64,000 nt of DNA from Poriferisodalis sp022821985 (GTDB lineage Bacteria; Actinomycetota; Acidimicrobiia; Acidimicrobiales; Poriferisodalaceae): the NCBI RefSeq assembly GCF_965219595.1, contig NZ_OZ244781.1, positions 2,976,001 to 3,040,000 of the forward strand. Direction: 5' to 3'. How positions within the stretch are numbered: the first letter of the stretch is position 1; every line of letters starts with the position of its first letter. The notes below the pieces were generated by a model. It saw only the letters and a program-made list of their open reading frames with translations, had not been told where the DNA came from and made no database searches. Below are positions 32,528 to 41,183 of this stretch, piece after piece. The position numbers and the translations under genes were made by a program.

Positions 32528-34237
32528 ATGGCAACGACAGGCGGATTTCCAAGTGATCTCGAGATTGCATCGGCTGCACAGATCCGGCCGCTGACCGAGA
32601 TCGCGGACGAGGCGGGCATCCCGCTGGAATACCTCGAGCTGTACGGCTCCGGCGTGGCCAAGGTCAAGCTGGAGGCCGTCGAAGCGATGGCTGACCGGCC
32701 CCGCGGGCGCTACGTGGTGGTGACGGCCATCACCCCGACGCCGCTCGGCGAGGGCAAGACGACCACCACGGTTGGGCTCGGGCAGGCGTTCGGACACATC
32801 GGGCGAACCGCCACCATCGCCATCCGGCAGCCGTCGATGGGTCCCACCTTCGGCATCAAGGGCGGAGCGGCCGGCGGCGGCTACAGCCAGGTGGTGCCGA
32901 TGGACCTGTTCAACCTGCATCTCACCGGCGACATGCACGCCGTCACCGCAGCGCACAATCTCTGCGCTGCCATGCTGGATGCGCACCTGTACCACGGCAA
33001 TGAGGCCGGCTTCGATATTCACAACATCACCTGGCGCCGGGTGCTGGATGTCAACGACCGGGCCTTGCGGAACATCACCATCGGATTGGGCGGCCGCCTC
33101 GACGGCATCCCCCGCGAGTCGGGCTTCGACATCACCGCTGCCTCGGAGGTGATGGCGACACTTGCGCTGTGCACCTCCATGTCAGATCTGCGTGCTCGGC
33201 TCGGCCGCATCGTGCTCGGCTACACCAAAGGCGGCGAGCCGGTGACCGCCGAGGACATCGGCGCCGCCGGGTCGATGGCGGTGCTGCTGCGCGAAGCCAT
33301 CAAACCCAACCTCATGCAGACCTTGGAAGGATCCCCGGCACTCGTGCACACGGGTCCCTTCGGCAACATCGCGACCGGGAATTCCTCGATCGTTGCCGAC
33401 CAGATCGGTATCGGCACGTCCGACTTCCTGCTCACCGAGGCGGGCTTCGGTGCCGACATGGGTGCGGAGCGGTTCTTCAACATCAAGTGCAGGTACTCGG
33501 GTGTCTCGCCCGACGCGGCAGTGATCGTGGCGACCGTGCGTGGCCTCAAAGCTCATTCGGGCAAGCACCGGATCGTGGCCGGGCGACCGTTGCCGCCTGC
33601 CCTGCTCGAGGCCAACCCCGATGAGGTGCACGCCGGCGGCGACAACCTCCGCAAACAGCTCGAGAACGTGCGGATGCACGGTGTCTCGCCGGTGGTGGCG
33701 GTCAACCAGTTCCCTGGCGACCATGAGGCCGACCTTGCCGCCATCGCCGAGATCGCCGCCGAGTACGGGGCCCGCTCGGCCCGCTGCACTCACTTCGCCG
33801 ACGGCGGCTCCGGCGCGGCTGGCCTTGCCGAAGCCGTGGCCGAGGCTGCCGAGGAGCCGACGGACTTCTCGGTGCTGTACCCCGATGACATGTCGCTGCG
33901 CGACAAGATCCGCGCCGTCGCGACCAACGTGTACGGCGCAGACGATGTGAGCTACACCGCCCGGGCGAACCGCGAGATCGACGGCTATGAGCGCAACGGC
34001 TTCGGCAACCTCCCGGTGTGCATCGCCAAGACCCACCTGTCCATCTCGTCGGATGCCTCGCTCAAAGGCGCCCCGACCGGCTGGACTCTGCCGGTGCGCG
34101 AAGTGCGGGCGTCGGTTGGTGCCGGGTTTGTGTATCCGATCTGCGGCGACATGCGCACGATGCCCGGGCTCGGACGTGACCCGGCAGCCCGTCACATCGA
34201 CCTGGATGCCGACGGCGACATCGTCGGCCTGAGCTGA
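32528..34237 (+). CDS. fhs: Formate-tetrahydrofolate ligase
   Basis: A 569-residue ligase interconverting formate, ATP and THF with 10-formyl-THF. It can run in the ATP-yielding direction during methyl oxidation. Conserved parts are FPSDLEIASAAQIRPL at the N-terminus, the P-loop TPLGEGKTTTTVGL near 71-84, RQPSMGPTFGIKGGAAGGGY near 100 and EAGFGADMGAERFFNIKC near 305. I chose ATG 32528 because the family starts at this point; an upstream TTG (32444) would add 28 unsupported residues. It leads an operon with the MetF-like gene and sits opposite the methyl-oxidising dehydrogenase. Confidence 0.95.
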   Translation: MATTGGFPSDLEIASAAQIRPLTEIADEAGIPLEYLELYGSGVAKVKLEAVEAMADRPRGRYVVVTAITPTPLGEGKTTTTVGLGQAFGHIGRTATIAIRQPSMGPTFGIKGGAAGGGYSQVVPMDLFNLHLTGDMHAVTAAHNLCAAMLDAHLYHGNEAGFDIHNITWRRVLDVNDRALRNITIGLGGRLDGIPRESGFDITAASEVMATLALCTSMSDLRARLGRIVLGYTKGGEPVTAEDIGAAGSMAVLLREAIKPNLMQTLEGSPALVHTGPFGNIATGNSSIVADQIGIGTSDFLLTEAGFGADMGAERFFNIKCRYSGVSPDAAVIVATVRGLKAHSGKHRIVAGRPLPPALLEANPDEVHAGGDNLRKQLENVRMHGVSPVVAVNQFPGDHEADLAAIAEIAAEYGARSARCTHFADGGSGAAGLAEAVAEAAEEPTDFSVLYPDDMSLRDKIRAVATNVYGADDVSYTARANREIDGYERNGFGNLPVCIAKTHLSISSDASLKGAPTGWTLPVREVRASVGAGFVYPICGDMRTMPGLGRDPAARHIDLDADGDIVGLS

Positions 34238-34246
34238 ACGGAGCCG

Positions 34247-35110
34247 TTGTTGTTGAAAGATGCTTCTGGTCGCCGTCGACTGCTGCAGCACGCTCAGTGG
34301 GAGCTCATCCCGCTGCGCAATCTGGCAGAGCAGCTCCCGGACCTGCCTCCCCAGTCGCCGGTATCGGTGACGGCGTCGGCGTCCAAGACGCTCGAGGACA
34401 CATTGGACCTCACTGCCGAGCTGTGTGCACTGGGCCATCGCCCGGTGCCCCATGTCGCAGCTCGCATGGTCGCCAGCCGTGATCACCTGGAGGAGCTGCT
34501 GGGTCGCATCGAAGCGATGGGCCTCAGCGAGATATTCCTGGTAGGCGGCGACGTCGCTTCCCCTGCCGGCCCATTCGACAGTGCCGTCGGGCTGCTCGAA
34601 GCGCTGCGCGAGGTCAATCACTCCCTCGTTCACATCGGCGTCACGTCCTACCCCGAAGGGCATGCGCTCATCACCGACGCCGTGCTGCATGAAGCGCTGC
34701 ACGTCAAGCAGGTGCTGCTGGCCGAGGCGGGTATCGAGGGCCACGCAGCTACCCAGATGTGCTTTCACCCCAAGGCCATCCTGGAATGGCTGGCCGCCGA
34801 GCGCGACAGCGGATTCAACCTTCCCGTGCATCTCGGCATTCCCGGAGCGGTCGATCCGGCACGGCTGCTGCGGATCGGCACCCGGCTGGGAGTCGGCGCG
34901 TCCCTGCGCTACCTGCGCAAGAACACCGGGGCTGTGGCTCGCATGCTGCGCCCCGGGGGCTATGACCCGAGCGGGCTGGTCGATCGGATCGCCCCCCACG
35001 CGGAGCGGCTCGACATAGCCGGCCTGCACGTCTTCACCTTCAACGCGATCGCCGACACCGTCGCTTGGCGCGAGACAGCGCTCGCCGAGACCTCCTCACG
35101 CCGGAGGTGA
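34247..35110 (+). CDS. 5,10-methylenetetrahydrofolate reductase-like protein
   Basis: A 287-residue flavin TIM-barrel protein of the MetF family, interconverting 5-methyl- and 5,10-methylene-THF. Family-like parts are WELIPLRN near residue 17, SVTASASKTLEDTL near 40, RPVPHVAARMVAS near 63, IFLVGGDVASPAGPF near 90 and GVTSYPEGHALI near 122, with HVFTFNAIADT near the end. It starts with one of three consecutive TTG codons, nine bases after fhs, after a GGAG. It is more divergent than housekeeping MetF. Placed with fhs and methyl-THF-forming genes, it probably oxidises methyl-THF; which electron acceptor it uses is unclear. Confidence 0.82.
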   Translation: MLLKDASGRRRLLQHAQWELIPLRNLAEQLPDLPPQSPVSVTASASKTLEDTLDLTAELCALGHRPVPHVAARMVASRDHLEELLGRIEAMGLSEIFLVGGDVASPAGPFDSAVGLLEALREVNHSLVHIGVTSYPEGHALITDAVLHEALHVKQVLLAEAGIEGHAATQMCFHPKAILEWLAAERDSGFNLPVHLGIPGAVDPARLLRIGTRLGVGASLRYLRKNTGAVARMLRPGGYDPSGLVDRIAPHAERLDIAGLHVFTFNAIADTVAWRETALAETSSRRR

Positions 35111-35799
35111 GCACGAGCCGTCTGACGCTGCCGGCGGGGCTGCTCGCCGGGTTCGAGATAGCGCTGCTCGCAGCATTGGGCATCGCGCATCGCGTGTACT
35201 GGCAGGGTGGAGTCGGGGTCACGTATGTGGTCTTTGCCCTGTTCCTCTCGACCAATCTCGTGATCTGCTACTGGGAGATCTGCCTCTTCTTCCGGCGCGA
35301 CTACATCGAGTCTCGGTCTGCCTACTGGCAGCAGCAACGGCTGCACACCGGCAAGAGCCCGGCACTCACGTTCCTCACGTCCAAGGTTCCGCTGCGGTCA
35401 GCGTTCTCTCCGACTGTCTGGGCCGACGTGTGGGCCAGCTATTCCGTGTACGACGGTTCGTATGCCGATCGCCGTACCTACGGATTCAACGTGGACGTGG
35501 GCAATGGCTTCATCACGGCCATACCCACGCTGATCTTGTATGCAGCGTTCACGACGGAATTCCTTTCGCCGCTTGCGGCAGGAATCCTCGGGATCATGTT
35601 CTTCTGGCAGTGGACGTATGCGACGTCGATCTATCTGGTGAGCTTCTTCATCGCGAAGCGCCACCGAGACATCAGCAGGCGCGAGGTGTACGGCATGATC
35701 CTGGCGTTGAATGCCACCTGGATCGTGGTCCCGCTGCTGGGGCTGTACGTCTCCATCCGCCTAGTTGTCGACGGCAGCTACGGCGCCATCGGCGGCTGA
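35107..35799 (+). CDS. Polytopic membrane protein coupled to MetF-like gene
   Basis: A 230-residue membrane protein with about six hydrophobic segments (e.g. LLAGFEIALLAALGIAH, YVVFALFLSTNLVICYWEIC, FITAIPTLILYAAFTTEFLS, MILALNATWIVVPLLGLYVS). A charged segment between the second and third holds YSVYDGSYADRRTYGFN. The Glu in CYWEIC and the Asp-rich loop are faintly like EXPERA/emopamil-binding proteins, but I do not claim membership. GTG start overlapping the MetF stop by four bases, so it is translated with the C1 genes. Its 3' end overlaps the convergent MFS gene by 39 bases. Confidence 0.75.
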   Translation: MSTSRLTLPAGLLAGFEIALLAALGIAHRVYWQGGVGVTYVVFALFLSTNLVICYWEICLFFRRDYIESRSAYWQQQRLHTGKSPALTFLTSKVPLRSAFSPTVWADVWASYSVYDGSYADRRTYGFNVDVGNGFITAIPTLILYAAFTTEFLSPLAAGILGIMFFWQWTYATSIYLVSFFIAKRHRDISRREVYGMILALNATWIVVPLLGLYVSIRLVVDGSYGAIGG

Positions 35800-37035
35800 C
35801 GGCGACTCCCCCCGTCGCGGTACCGGGCGGGAGGGGGCAGGCTCTTCGGAAATGCTGAAGTGGATTGCGGCTGCCGCGATACCGAGCGCGGCCGCCAGCC
35901 ACCACCACAGGTCGTATGAGCCGGTGAGCTCGCGAATCTCGCCACCGCCCCAGGAACCGAGGAATGCGCCAACCTGGTGGGACAGGAAGACGAAGCCGAA
36001 CAGGGTTCCGGCCCTGCGCACGCCGAATTGTCCCAGCACGATGCCCGAGGTCAAAGGCACGCTGGCCAGCCACACGATCCCCATCACGACGCCGAACCCG
36101 AGGGCCACCACGGGGGTCGGCGGCAGCAGCACCAAGCCGGCGAAGGCGAGCGCCCGGGTGCTGTACATGATGCTCAGCAGCCGGCTCTTCGCGAACCGCA
36201 TGCCCAGCGCGCCGGCGGCAAACGCTCCCACGATGTTGAACAGGCCCACGAGCGACCACGACATGTTGGCGATTGCGGTCTCGAGGCCGGCATCGGTGAG
36301 CGTCTTGGGCAGGTGCACACCGATGAACGTGACGTGGAAGCCGCAGACGAAGAACGTGCAGTTCACCAGCAGGTAATCGCGATGGCGAGCGGCCCTCGCC
36401 AACGTCGTCCGGAGCGATTCGTCGTCGTCTGGCACCGCTTCGACGGCTTCGGCAGGTCCGGACTGGGTGCGCAGCGGCCGGACGAACAATCCGATGGACA
36501 CCGTCACGACGGCCAGGACAGTCAGCGCACTGCGCCAGCCGAATGCGCTGATGACAGCACCGGTCAGCGGTACCAGCACGAAGTGCCCGAGCGAGCCGCA
36601 GGCCGTGGCCACGCCCAGCGCCATCGAGCGTCGTTGGGGGTCCACGAGCCGGCTCATCGACGACAGCACCACTGCAAACGACGCTGCTGACATGCCGAGC
36701 CCGACGATCACCCCGCCCCCGAGATGCAGCCCAGCGGGCCCGTTGGCTGCACCCATCACCAGCAGGCCGCCCGCATAGGCGATGGCCCCCACAACCAGCG
36801 TCCGCGCCGCGCCGAACCGGTCGGCGATGGCACCCGCGAGCGGTTGGCCCAGGCCCCACACGAGGTTCTGCAGGGCAACGGTCAGCCCGACCGTGCCGAT
36901 GCCCACATCCAGCGCTTGGTCGATGGCGTCGGGGAACAGCCCCATCGTGGCCCGTACGCCCAGCGTCAGCGCAGTGATGATGCTGCCGGTGATCAGGATC
37001 GGCGCGATCGAAGTCTTGCCGGTCTCGGGGCGCAC
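35761..37035 (-). CDS. MFS transporter (monocarboxylate/OFA-like)
   Basis: A 424-residue major facilitator protein with twelve hydrophobic segments. The helix 2-3 loop contains GQPLAGAIADRFGAART, the standard MFS motif A region. A short central loop (about 190-215, acidic, VEAVPDDDESLR) divides the halves. The GLFPDAIDQ/GLTVALQNLVWGLGQP arrangement in helix 1-2 resembles carboxylate-transporting MFS members such as the OFA and monocarboxylate groups. It is convergent with the preceding membrane-protein gene and upstream of nothing obviously coupled. The substrate is unknown. Confidence 0.85.
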   Translation of the reverse strand: MRPETGKTSIAPILITGSIITALTLGVRATMGLFPDAIDQALDVGIGTVGLTVALQNLVWGLGQPLAGAIADRFGAARTLVVGAIAYAGGLLVMGAANGPAGLHLGGGVIVGLGMSAASFAVVLSSMSRLVDPQRRSMALGVATACGSLGHFVLVPLTGAVISAFGWRSALTVLAVVTVSIGLFVRPLRTQSGPAEAVEAVPDDDESLRTTLARAARHRDYLLVNCTFFVCGFHVTFIGVHLPKTLTDAGLETAIANMSWSLVGLFNIVGAFAAGALGMRFAKSRLLSIMYSTRALAFAGLVLLPPTPVVALGFGVVMGIVWLASVPLTSGIVLGQFGVRRAGTLFGFVFLSHQVGAFLGSWGGGEIRELTGSYDLWWWLAAALGIAAAAIHFSISEEPAPSRPVPRRGESPSAADGAVAAVDN

Positions 37036-37068
37036 CGGATCAGGGTATGACTGGGGCCGAGTGCTCGC

Positions 37069-38283
37069 TCAGCGGGAGTTGATCAGCCGGACGCCGTATA
37101 CCGCTTCCATCTCGCCTAGCTCGCCCAGCACCTTGCGTGACGGTCGGCGAGACACCCGGATGGTGGCCACCGCGGCGTGATGCTTGGGACCGGCCAGGAT
37201 CTCATTGCGCATCTGCAGCACGTTGATGCCGCTGGCCCGCAAGGCCATGAGGATCCCCGCCAGCACGCCCACCTGATCGCGGTGACGGACCACGATGGTG
37301 CTGCGACCCAGCGGCCGCTCTGCACGGTTGACGCAATTGAGCACGTCGCCTGCCGTGAATGCCTCGAGCACCTCGACGACACCGTCGGCAATGTCCTCGG
37401 AGGCCTGGACCGTGGATGCGCCGACGTGATGGGTGCCGGTGACCCGAGGGTGCGACGCGAGCGGCGAGTGCCAGTCTGGGTCGGCACCGGGCGGTTCCCC
37501 ACAGAACACATCGAGTCCTGCCCGCATCCCTCGCTCGTCGAGGGCGCGCAGCAACGCCCTCTCGTCCACGATCTCGCCGCGGGAGGTGTTGAGCAGGATC
37601 GCCCCGTCTGGCATCTTCGCCAGGAAGTCGGCATCGACGAGGCCGCACGTCTCAGGTGTGGCGGGCAAGTGCACCGAGACGATGTCGGCGCCTGCGAGCA
37701 GGCTGTCCCAATCGGGATGGATCTCGATCTCGAGCTGCTTCATCTCAGCCAGCAGGCCCGCAGAGCGATCCGAGCGATACAGCGCTGAGAGCTCGATGCC
37801 GAACGCCGCGGCGCGATGAGCGACCTCGATGCCAATGGCGCCCATGCCCACGATCGCCATCCGGCGGCCCTTCAGACCTGTGGCGCCCATGTACTGGGAC
37901 TTGTTCCAGCGGCCTTCGTGCAGGTCAGAGGTGGCATCGGGGATCTGCCGGTCCACCGCCAGCAGCAAGCCCATGGTCAATTCGGCGACGGCTACGGCGT
38001 TCCGGCCCGGCACATTGCAGACGTAGATACCGTGCTTGCTGGCGCCGTCGCAGTCGATCGTGTCGGTGCCGGCGCCGGCGCGCAGCACCATGCTGAGCCG
38101 ATCGGCGGCTTTGAACACCTTGCGCTTCACTTCGGTGCTGCGCACCACGACCACCTCGATGCCCTCGATGTGATCGGCCAGATCATCTGCCGTCAGCTCG
38201 GGCTTGACGATGCATTCGTGGCCCGCGGCCTCGAGCCGGCCCAAGCGTCCGGTGTCGATCTTGTCGGCAAACAGAATGCGCAT
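37069..38283 (-). CDS. D-3-phosphoglycerate dehydrogenase-like 2-hydroxyacid dehydrogenase
   Basis: A 404-residue NAD-dependent D-2-hydroxyacid dehydrogenase. The catalytic triad is visible: Arg in LRAGAGTDTID near residue 77, Glu in GEIVDE near 240 and His in GTHHVGAS near 290. The nucleotide fold is in AIVGMGAIGIEVA near 153. Residues 325-404 resemble an ACT-type regulatory domain (TIVVRHRDQVGVLAGILMAL). I chose ATG 38283 (MRILFADKID); the longer open frame runs into the dispersed repeat. It may be serine biosynthetic SerA, or a sugar-acid enzyme, given the adjacent D-erythronate dehydrogenase-like gene. Confidence 0.85.
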   Translation of the reverse strand: MRILFADKIDTGRLGRLEAAGHECIVKPELTADDLADHIEGIEVVVVRSTEVKRKVFKAADRLSMVLRAGAGTDTIDCDGASKHGIYVCNVPGRNAVAVAELTMGLLLAVDRQIPDATSDLHEGRWNKSQYMGATGLKGRRMAIVGMGAIGIEVAHRAAAFGIELSALYRSDRSAGLLAEMKQLEIEIHPDWDSLLAGADIVSVHLPATPETCGLVDADFLAKMPDGAILLNTSRGEIVDERALLRALDERGMRAGLDVFCGEPPGADPDWHSPLASHPRVTGTHHVGASTVQASEDIADGVVEVLEAFTAGDVLNCVNRAERPLGRSTIVVRHRDQVGVLAGILMALRASGINVLQMRNEILAGPKHHAAVATIRVSRRPSRKVLGELGEMEAVYGVRLINSR

Positions 38284-38402
38284 CGGCGTCACCGCTAGGA
38301 CAGAGTGTGCGGTCACAGCGCCGCCGCAGCAGCGGCCGGGACATATACCCGCATGTTCAGCCAGTGTGCCAAACACGCGACCCTGCGCGGTGCCACTGTT
38401 TC

Positions 38403-38455
38403 TCCCGCTCTTGTTCCCCATTCTCATGTGATGGGGCTCACGGGCCGCTCGGGCC
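38403..38455 (-). repeat. 53-bp dispersed repeat, copy 2
   Basis: Reverse-complement copy of 1794-1846 with two differences seen by eye. It lies about 120 bp before the phosphoglycerate dehydrogenase-like start and just after the stop of the erythronate dehydrogenase-like gene, pointing toward the former. Confidence 0.8.
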
Positions 38456-38460
38456 CTGGC

Positions 38461-39420
38461 TCAGCCGGAGGCGACGTCGTCTTCGAGATAGGCGTGGATG
38501 ATGGCGTCGTAGCTCTCATCGGGCGTGAAGCCCAGATCCAGAGCTCTCCGGGTATCGAATCGCTCCGGCCATCCAGAGACGATGTGCGCGATCGTCGGAT
38601 CAGGCGACTCAACGATCAACGTTGCCGCTTCGGCGCCAGCGACACGAGTGAGGGCTTCGATCTGTTCGCCGACGGTCACCGACACCCCCGGCATGGTGAG
38701 GTTGCGCCGTGCTCCCAACGCCGCGCTGTCGAGTTCTGCGGCGTGGAGCATGTACCCGACTGCAGCACGGGGGCTGGCATGGCTATGGCGCACTTCCCTC
38801 GAAACGGGCAGCACCGCCGGGGTGCCAGCGAGCGGCTCGCGGATGATGCCGCTGAAGAATCCGGATGCGGCGGCATTGGGCAAACCCGGACGAACGCTGA
38901 TGGTGGGAAGCCGGATGCCGATGCCATCGAAGAAGCCGCGGCGGGTGTAGTCGGCCAGCAGCGCCTCGGCGACCATCTTCTCCATGCCATAGGAGGTGAG
39001 CGGCGTCAGGTGGAAGTCATCGGGGATCGGATCGGGGAACGGTGCGCCGAACACCGCAATCGACGACGTGAACACGACCCGTGGCATCCCCTCGGCGAGG
39101 CGCAGCGCATCGAACAGCGCCCGGGTGCCGTCGACGTTGACCGCCATGCCCTTGTCAAAATCGGCCTCTGCTTCACCGGAGACGATGCCGGCAAGATGGA
39201 AGATCACATCCGGCACAGGTCGCAGCAACTCAGCGGCGACGCCGGGTTCGCAGATATCGGCGACGTGCGCGCTACAGATGCCGTCCTCGGTGGATGTCTC
39301 GACGATGTCGACGAGATCGATCCGGTCAATGGGGCTCCCACGCAGCGCGCCAACGTCCACCAGCCGCCCGGTCAGCTTCCGGCCCAGCATCCCTGCGGCC
39401 CCGGTGATCAGCACGTGCAT
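38461..39420 (-). CDS. D-erythronate dehydrogenase-like NAD epimerase-fold enzyme
   Basis: A 319-residue extended short-chain dehydrogenase/epimerase. The NAD site is LITGAAGMLGRKL at the N-terminus, the catalytic Tyr-Lys sits in TSYGMEKMVAEALL near residue 143, and IRLPTISVRPGLPNAAASGF near 170 matches the DenD (D-erythronate dehydrogenase) family I recognise. DenD oxidises D-erythronate at C2 in sugar-acid catabolism. The partner kinases and aldolases of that pathway are not in the window. It shares strand with, and lies upstream of, the hydroxyacid dehydrogenase, separated by the dispersed repeat. Confidence 0.78.
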   Translation of the reverse strand: MHVLITGAAGMLGRKLTGRLVDVGALRGSPIDRIDLVDIVETSTEDGICSAHVADICEPGVAAELLRPVPDVIFHLAGIVSGEAEADFDKGMAVNVDGTRALFDALRLAEGMPRVVFTSSIAVFGAPFPDPIPDDFHLTPLTSYGMEKMVAEALLADYTRRGFFDGIGIRLPTISVRPGLPNAAASGFFSGIIREPLAGTPAVLPVSREVRHSHASPRAAVGYMLHAAELDSAALGARRNLTMPGVSVTVGEQIEALTRVAGAEAATLIVESPDPTIAHIVSGWPERFDTRRALDLGFTPDESYDAIIHAYLEDDVASG

Positions 39421-39478
39421 CTGGCAAACCTCACTTTGGGCGTGTCTGAGACACTGCCGCCGTGCCGAACGTCGCGTG

Positions 39479-39802
39479 CTACAGCAGCTGCCCGATGTCG
39501 AGCACGAGCAGGATCACCAGCAGCACGATGATCCCGACGTTGAGGACGCTGACCGGCCACTTCCAGCGGTGATCGGAGTGCCAGTGCCGCTTGATGCTGG
39601 CGATGTTCGCCCACAGTGCAATCAGCGAGATCGGTATGCCCACCGCAGGCCCGACACCCGGCGCCAGCCCGATGAATGGCGCCACGAAGGGCAGGAGCAC
39701 ATATGCCAGCGTGCAGCGAATGGCCGAGATCAAGATGGAGAACCGCAGCGTGCGGGCGGATGCTTCGTCGAGCTCCGGAGCTGCAGCGGCGGCGTCGGTC
39801 AC
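39479..39802 (-). CDS. Small three-helix membrane protein
   Basis: A 107-residue protein with an acidic, Ala-rich cytoplasmic N-terminus (about 1-20) and three hydrophobic segments: CTLAYVLLPFVAPFIGLAP, PAVGIPISLIALWANI and SVLNVGIIVLLVILLVLDIG. A basic, Trp/His-rich loop (KRHWHSDHRWKW) lies before the last. I recognise no family. It is monocistronic by appearance, 58 bases from the erythronate dehydrogenase-like start. Confidence 0.65.
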   Translation of the reverse strand: MTDAAAAAPELDEASARTLRFSILISAIRCTLAYVLLPFVAPFIGLAPGVGPAVGIPISLIALWANIASIKRHWHSDHRWKWPVSVLNVGIIVLLVILLVLDIGQLL

Positions 39803-39941
39803 GGTCGCCCATTCTCGCAGCAGCGACCTGTGTTAGTGCACTGCGAACGGCCGGCGCGCCCGCCGACGTGCGGGTGCAACGGTGAGTGCTCAGTACGATC
39901 TTGGCCACTTGCTGGGAAGGCACTGAGATCAAGGGGAAACC

Positions 39942-41132
39942 ATGGCCGGCGCACTCGATGGAGTAAGAGTTCTGGATCTGTCCACGCTGGTGCAAGGACC
40001 GCAGGCGGCAGCCATGCTGCACGGTCTCGGCGCCGAAGTGATCAAGATCGAGCTGCCCCAGGTCGGCGATGTGGGCCGCCACGTCGACGTCCTCGAGGAC
40101 TACGGCCATTCGTCGGTCTATATCGCGTGCAACCGGGGCAAACGCTCGGTGACGCTCGACTTGCGTGTCGACGCGGGCAAGGAGGCCTTTCTGAAGCTGG
40201 TGGAAACCTCCGACGTGGTGCTGTCAAATTTCAAGCCCGGCACGCTCGACGAATGGGGCCTGGGCTATGACGACCTCGCAGCCGTGAACCCAGGCATCAT
40301 CTGGGCGGCGGGGAGCTTCCTGGGTCCCTACGGGCCGGAGGCCGACCGCGAGGGTGCCGATATCGCTGGGCAAGCCTCCGGCGGAGTCATCGCCTCGAGC
40401 GGTTTCGACGGCGGACCGCTGTCCACCTATGGAGCGCTCGTCGCCGACCACTGCGGCGCGCAGAACCTGCAGACAGGCATCTTGGCGGCCCTGTACGCAC
40501 GCGAGCGGACCGGCCGGGGCCAGCGGGTCGATGTGAGCCTTCTTGGCGGGCAGATCTGGCTGCAAGCCGTGGAATACACCCACTTGCTGCTGACCGGTGA
40601 GGAAGCAGGGCGGTCCAACGGCGGTCACCCCTTGGTGCACGCGTTGTATGGCGTGTTCCCCACGTCCGATGGCGCCATCGCCATGGCAGGTTGCCCGGAG
40701 CATCTGTGGCCGGGAATGTGCCGAGCCATTGAGCGACCCGACCTCGAAGACCATCCGCAATGGAATGCCTACTTCGTGCCACGGGAGGTGGCGCTGGAGC
40801 TGCGGGCGTTCTTCGTAGAGGTGTTTGCCACCCGCTCCACCGAGGAGTGGTCGAAGCGGCTCGAAGCCGAGGAGCAGCGGTTCTGTGCCGTCCGCAGCCA
40901 TTCAGAGGTTGTGGCCAATGAGCAGCCGTACGTCAACGGCTACCTGGTCGAGGCCGACCATGACGAGTGGGGCACCCAGACCTGGGTGGGCTGCCCCATC
41001 ACCATGTCGGACACGCCCACGCGACCTGGCATCGACGTGGCCGAGTTGGGCCAGCACACCGAAGAAGTACTGCTCGAAGCCGGCGTCGAATGGGACGATC
41101 TTGAGCGCTGGCGAGAAGCGGGCGCCTGGTAG
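39942..41132 (+). CDS. CaiB/BaiF family III CoA-transferase
   Basis: A 396-residue CoA transferase that moves CoA between carboxylic acids. The N-terminal family signature LDGVRVLDLSTLVQGPQAA is followed by LGAEVIKIELP. NRGKRSVTLDLR near residue 65 and the EGADIAGQASGG segment near 140 contain the catalytic Asp region. The C-terminal part with GHPLVHALYGVFPTSDGAIAMA is also typical. AGGGGA precedes the ATG by seven bases. Family members act on carnitine, bile acids, formyl/oxalyl or aromatic acids; a carnitine-related role would fit the quaternary-amine theme but is not supported by direct context. Confidence 0.88.
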   Translation: MAGALDGVRVLDLSTLVQGPQAAAMLHGLGAEVIKIELPQVGDVGRHVDVLEDYGHSSVYIACNRGKRSVTLDLRVDAGKEAFLKLVETSDVVLSNFKPGTLDEWGLGYDDLAAVNPGIIWAAGSFLGPYGPEADREGADIAGQASGGVIASSGFDGGPLSTYGALVADHCGAQNLQTGILAALYARERTGRGQRVDVSLLGGQIWLQAVEYTHLLLTGEEAGRSNGGHPLVHALYGVFPTSDGAIAMAGCPEHLWPGMCRAIERPDLEDHPQWNAYFVPREVALELRAFFVEVFATRSTEEWSKRLEAEEQRFCAVRSHSEVVANEQPYVNGYLVEADHDEWGTQTWVGCPITMSDTPTRPGIDVAELGQHTEEVLLEAGVEWDDLERWREAGAW

Positions 41133-41183
41133 CTGCAGAGTCCCCTGCCGCCTCCGTCGCTGGGGCATCTGTGCCCTATGCGG

